Positions 61,041 to 64,000 of a DNA stretch of 64,000 bases are shown in pieces (the stretch's first letter is position 1; each line of letters starts with the position of its first letter). This DNA is from Lachnospiraceae bacterium (lineage in GTDB: Bacteria > Bacillota_A > Clostridia > Lachnospirales > Lachnospiraceae). Under the pieces are notes generated by a model that was not told the origin of the DNA, did no database searches, and was given only the letters and a program-made list of their open reading frames with translations. The stretch spans positions 1 through 64,000 of the forward strand of contig JAEEXJ010000001.1 of assembly GCA_016291475.1 (NCBI GenBank). Direction: 5' to 3'. The translations under genes were made by a program, and so were the position numbers.

Positions 61041-62591
61041 TTAGTACGTATACAGCACATGGCCTGTGATGGCTTCGTATGCCCCTACAATCTCATCAAG
61101 GGGTACTCCCCAGTCTCTCTCCGGAGAGATGGAATATCCGAAGGCCATGCAGATGAGGCGGCCTCTCGGGTCGAAGACCGCAGAGCCCGAATCGCCCGGT
61201 CTTAGTCTGAGAGACATCTCTGTCTGCTCGTGGGGCTCAAAGTATTCGAAATTCCCGTGAAGGTTAACCAGCCGGCCGTAAGTGTAATGGACTATGGTTC
61301 CGTCCGTGTCAAGATTCTGAAGCCCAAGTGATATGTTATCCTTATCATCCAGCTTTTCCCAATAGGTCATGTCTATATGAACGGTTGAGATGATATTCTC
61401 AAATCCTTCGGGAAGATCAGAAAGAGGAAGCTTTATGACGGCCACGTCATAATCCTCCGCACATCCCACCAGCTTAGCGGTGGCACACTCACCAGTATAG
61501 AAATATACTTCACATTCCTTGGCTTTACCTATTACATGCCTGTTAGTAAGCATGTAGATATAGCCCTCCGTGATCTCTGCTATAAATCCCGATCCGGTTT
61601 TATATGTTCCCGCACTTTCGGGTGCTTCTACATGAACGATTGCGGGCATCAAATCTATCAGCGTATCTTCAAAGTTCTCATTGGATATAAGCCCGGTATC
61701 ATAAACATTGATGGCGCCTATTATAGTCGCGTTTTGTCTTGATATGGTTCCATTTCCTATCAGCTTCTGAATATCCTCTGCATCCATTACATGAACACAT
61801 ACTTCTCTGGAATCATTGAATCCGCAGGAATCCGTAGCTGAAAATGTAACGGTGAATTCTTTTGCTTCCGAGTAATCCGAAGTGTCTGATATCAGGGTTA
61901 TATCGCCTGTCAGGTCTCCGTCGGTTTCATCAAAAGCGCTTGCATATTTCAGTAGATCTTCTTCGGAACCTGTTGCCACGTAGAAATCTTCATGGACAAA
62001 AAGCTGCGGCGGAGCATCTATGATGAAATCAATAAGAGTTCTTGCGGTATTTCCGGTTGAATCTTTTGCAACGATCCAGACGGAATGATAACCGGGCTCA
62101 TCATAATGTAAACTCCTGACATTTATAAGATTGCCGTCGAAATTCAGGGATACATTTTTATCCGCATCCTTTACGGATACGATCAGGTCCGCGGGTTTTA
62201 TATCGGAACCAGTGGGAAAGTATAAAGGTCCGTTCTTATACAAAAACTCGGGTGTGATCGTATCTTCGATCCTGATATCCGTGCTCATGTCCCTACCGAA
62301 GTAACTGATACCCACGTGGTAATCGCCGGGTACGCTTACATCTACCTCACTCATGTCGGGGCTGATGATCCTTCCTGCGAGGAATCCCGTTTTCAGGAAA
62401 TACCTGGGATTGTCGGATATGGGTTCTCCGAGTTCGAATACGATCTCACCGCCCAAAGGCTTTGCATAGAAGAGAAGATGCACGGAATAAATAAGCCCCG
62501 CAAGTAAACATACTACGGAGCCTATCAATAATATGAGTCTCTTCTTATTTATTTTTCTGTTTCCCCATATGGGGAATGAAGACTGTTCCAT
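61041..62591 (-). CDS. Membrane-anchored trypsin-like (HtrA/DegP-like) serine protease with Ig-like repeats
   Basis: This 516-residue protein has one N-terminal membrane helix (RLILLIGSVVCLLAGLIYS, about 19-37) and an outside part. Residues about 85-270 are beta-rich and look like two Ig/HYR-like domains (DEPGYHSVWIVAKDSTGNTA, AFDETDGDLTGDITLIS). Residues about 320-516 are a trypsin-fold protease with triad LTNRHVIG (H352), DYDVAVIKLP (D382) and RPGDSGSAVFDPRG (S468). No PDZ domain is present. Its start overlaps the SGNH gene's stop by 1 bp, so both are cotranscribed. A surface regulatory or quality-control protease is plausible. Confidence 0.85.
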   Translation of the reverse strand: MEQSSFPIWGNRKINKKRLILLIGSVVCLLAGLIYSVHLLFYAKPLGGEIVFELGEPISDNPRYFLKTGFLAGRIISPDMSEVDVSVPGDYHVGISYFGRDMSTDIRIEDTITPEFLYKNGPLYFPTGSDIKPADLIVSVKDADKNVSLNFDGNLINVRSLHYDEPGYHSVWIVAKDSTGNTARTLIDFIIDAPPQLFVHEDFYVATGSEEDLLKYASAFDETDGDLTGDITLISDTSDYSEAKEFTVTFSATDSCGFNDSREVCVHVMDAEDIQKLIGNGTISRQNATIIGAINVYDTGLISNENFEDTLIDLMPAIVHVEAPESAGTYKTGSGFIAEITEGYIYMLTNRHVIGKAKECEVYFYTGECATAKLVGCAEDYDVAVIKLPLSDLPEGFENIISTVHIDMTYWEKLDDKDNISLGLQNLDTDGTIVHYTYGRLVNLHGNFEYFEPHEQTEMSLRLRPGDSGSAVFDPRGRLICMAFGYSISPERDWGVPLDEIVGAYEAITGHVLYTY

Positions 62592-63994
62592 TACTTAAAA
62601 TATCTTGCAAGTGTCTGCGCCAGTTCGTATCTGCCAATCTCGTTATAGTGAACGCCGTCGCCGAGAAGGTAGATTCCCGTGGTTTCCTGAGTGAATCCGA
62701 AATCATCGGTAAGGCTTAAAACAGGGACATTGGTTTCTTCTGCTACGGTTAAGGTTGCTTCTCTGAAGGGAGGAAGTGTATCCCCACCTTCTTCCACGAT
62801 CATCATTCCTTCATCGAATACGCTCAGGTATCCGGGTGAAAGGAGAACTATCTCTGCCTTCGGATATGCCGATTTTATACCGTTAACAAGCTTTGTTAAT
62901 GCCTCTTTGTATTCTGAGGCAAGGGATCCTCCGAAGTAATCGTTCAGTCCGTATTCCATTATGAAAATAAAACCGTCTCCGTCCGTTCCCACAAGTTCTT
63001 TTCCGGCAAGTCTCATGGAGCTGTACGCGGGAAGATCTTTGCATGCTGCTTCAAGAGCGGAGATGTTTTCTTTTCCCAGAAGGTAACTAAATGCAATGCC
63101 AACGTCGGATGAGGGATCGGCTACGTTGATTCCGGCTCTTCCGCCCACTCCCAGGTTATATACGGCAGCCCCCGTCATGTCAGCGAAAAATGAGGACACG
63201 GAGGTTTCGTTACGGTAATTTCCGAAAATGGAATCTCCGAGGAAGATCACTTTTTTATCCGAAAGATCCGCATATGAGTCACGTACGGATTCATACTTCC
63301 GGGCCATATCGATGACTTCGTCCATACGGGTATTTACGTTATCCGTGGTAAGCATGTATCTGAGGTCATGGTCTGAGATATCGGCATACATCATACTTGT
63401 ATAGATATCTTCCCTAACCATGCCGTTATCGGTACCGTTCCTGATGGAACCTGAATACAGATACCACTCCTCGTAAGGGTGATAGTAGGCGAATACATTG
63501 GGATGTCCCTCAAAACACCTGACTAAGTAAATGTATGAAAGTCTTGCCTGAGCCAGCTCGTCCTCGGAAAGAGAGGTCCACTTTTCGGCGTTATCGTCCG
63601 GCAGGTATATGTAAAAAGCGGTCGCGGGGTATTTTTCCGCAAGTTCGTTTATAAAGTTTAAGTTGTTCAAGAAACTTTCCTTATTCGAGCATGACTGCTT
63701 GAATGAGGAATAGGGATCGATGCCGATGACCAGGTGATGGGGGAAAGCATCCCCTTCAACGGAAGCAAGGGTTCCGGTAAGGTATGCCTTGAATTTACGG
63801 ATTGAAGTGTATTTTTCGGGAAGAATGACGGATTCGATGCCGTAATTGCCGGTAAATACCCTGTCGGTTTCATTGGCGTCGAACATATATGCGATAACGG
63901 CATCCACATCATGCAGGAATCCGATCGCCACATCTGTACCCTTATGGATCTTGACTATGGGGCAGGGACGGTATATGCCTTCCGTAAGCTGCAT
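62591..63994 (-). CDS. SGNH/GDSL-family hydrolase with N-terminal uncharacterised domain (5' end uncertain)
   Basis: At least 467 residues are visible; the frame remains open up to the window edge at 64000, so the real start may lie outside. The C-terminal part (about 245-467) is an SGNH hydrolase: the nucleophile in FLGDSIFGNYR (S255), then YNLGVGGRAG, MEYGLNDYFGG and the DGVHYNEIGR Asp/His pair. These enzymes are esterases that often remove acetyl groups from surface polymers. The first part contains HDVDAVIAYMFDAN and is unrecognised. It is cotranscribed with the protease that follows. Confidence 0.8.
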   Translation of the reverse strand: MQLTEGIYRPCPIVKIHKGTDVAIGFLHDVDAVIAYMFDANETDRVFTGNYGIESVILPEKYTSIRKFKAYLTGTLASVEGDAFPHHLVIGIDPYSSFKQSCSNKESFLNNLNFINELAEKYPATAFYIYLPDDNAEKWTSLSEDELAQARLSYIYLVRCFEGHPNVFAYYHPYEEWYLYSGSIRNGTDNGMVREDIYTSMMYADISDHDLRYMLTTDNVNTRMDEVIDMARKYESVRDSYADLSDKKVIFLGDSIFGNYRNETSVSSFFADMTGAAVYNLGVGGRAGINVADPSSDVGIAFSYLLGKENISALEAACKDLPAYSSMRLAGKELVGTDGDGFIFIMEYGLNDYFGGSLASEYKEALTKLVNGIKSAYPKAEIVLLSPGYLSVFDEGMMIVEEGGDTLPPFREATLTVAEETNVPVLSLTDDFGFTQETTGIYLLGDGVHYNEIGRYELAQTLARYFK

Positions 63995-64000
63995 TTTTTC

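Overview
The window looks like chromosome from a motile, spore-lineage Firmicute, most likely a Lachnospiraceae member of the Butyrivibrio type (inference). The reasons are the mix of Gram-positive families (HPr, CdaA/CdaR-GlmM, an Mbl-type MreB beside flgF/flgG-like genes, a YvyF-like flagellar protein, many lipoproteins), AGGAGG-type ribosome sites, frequent TTG/GTG starts and a moderate base composition. No rRNA, tRNA, prophage, insertion-sequence transposase or CRISPR array was recognised.

Layout. (1) 1-10230: the end of a chemotaxis receptor, a convergent OmpR-type response regulator, a MATE pump, an acyltransferase, a radical-SAM protein, uvrB-uvrA and a glycosyltransferase. (2) 10267-30547: a cobalamin locus. 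It has a promoter, a cobalamin riboswitch and a terminator, then a lipoprotein CbiK-type chelatase, a lipoprotein ABC binding protein, a tandem 73-bp repeat array, the permease, an ABC ATPase fused to cobyric acid synthase, cobT, cobU, cobS, a CobC-like phosphatase, cbiB, cobD, cbiC, cbiD, cbiF, cbiG, cbiH, a cbiJ-cbiE-cbiT fusion, cbiA and a small Cys-rich protein. Most junctions overlap by 1-8 bp. Only the C20-methyltransferase CbiL is missing from the ring-contraction set. (3) 30604-34727: a glycosyltransferase, then mbl, two FlgF/FlgG-type rod proteins and a FlgJ-N protein. (4) 34798-35308: a second 73-bp array. (5) 35463-44279: recD2, comF, a YvyF-like protein, two membrane proteins, cdaA, cdaR, glmM and HPr. 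(6) 44388-53183: a surface-polysaccharide cluster of glycosyltransferases, an initiating sugar transferase and membrane proteins. (7) 53250-61022: a clearly AT-richer island. Two small helical proteins precede an LXG-like protein with a GH19-like hydrolase domain, followed by three lipoproteins (two with C-type-lectin-like domains), a SUKH immunity protein, two more immunity-like proteins and a decayed lipoprotein gene. (8) 61041-63994, minus strand: a membrane-anchored trypsin-like protease and an SGNH hydrolase that runs off the window.

The most unusual content is: the two 73-bp arrays, thirteen in-register copies with no indels and one copy carrying compensatory stem changes; the island with a candidate secreted GH19-like effector and lectin-domain lipoproteins; the exported chelatase with a C-terminal NEAT-like domain; the ABC-CbiP fusion; and a dispersed family of GGGGACGGTTCT stem-loops, including a 248-bp inverted pair, that sits at many gene boundaries.
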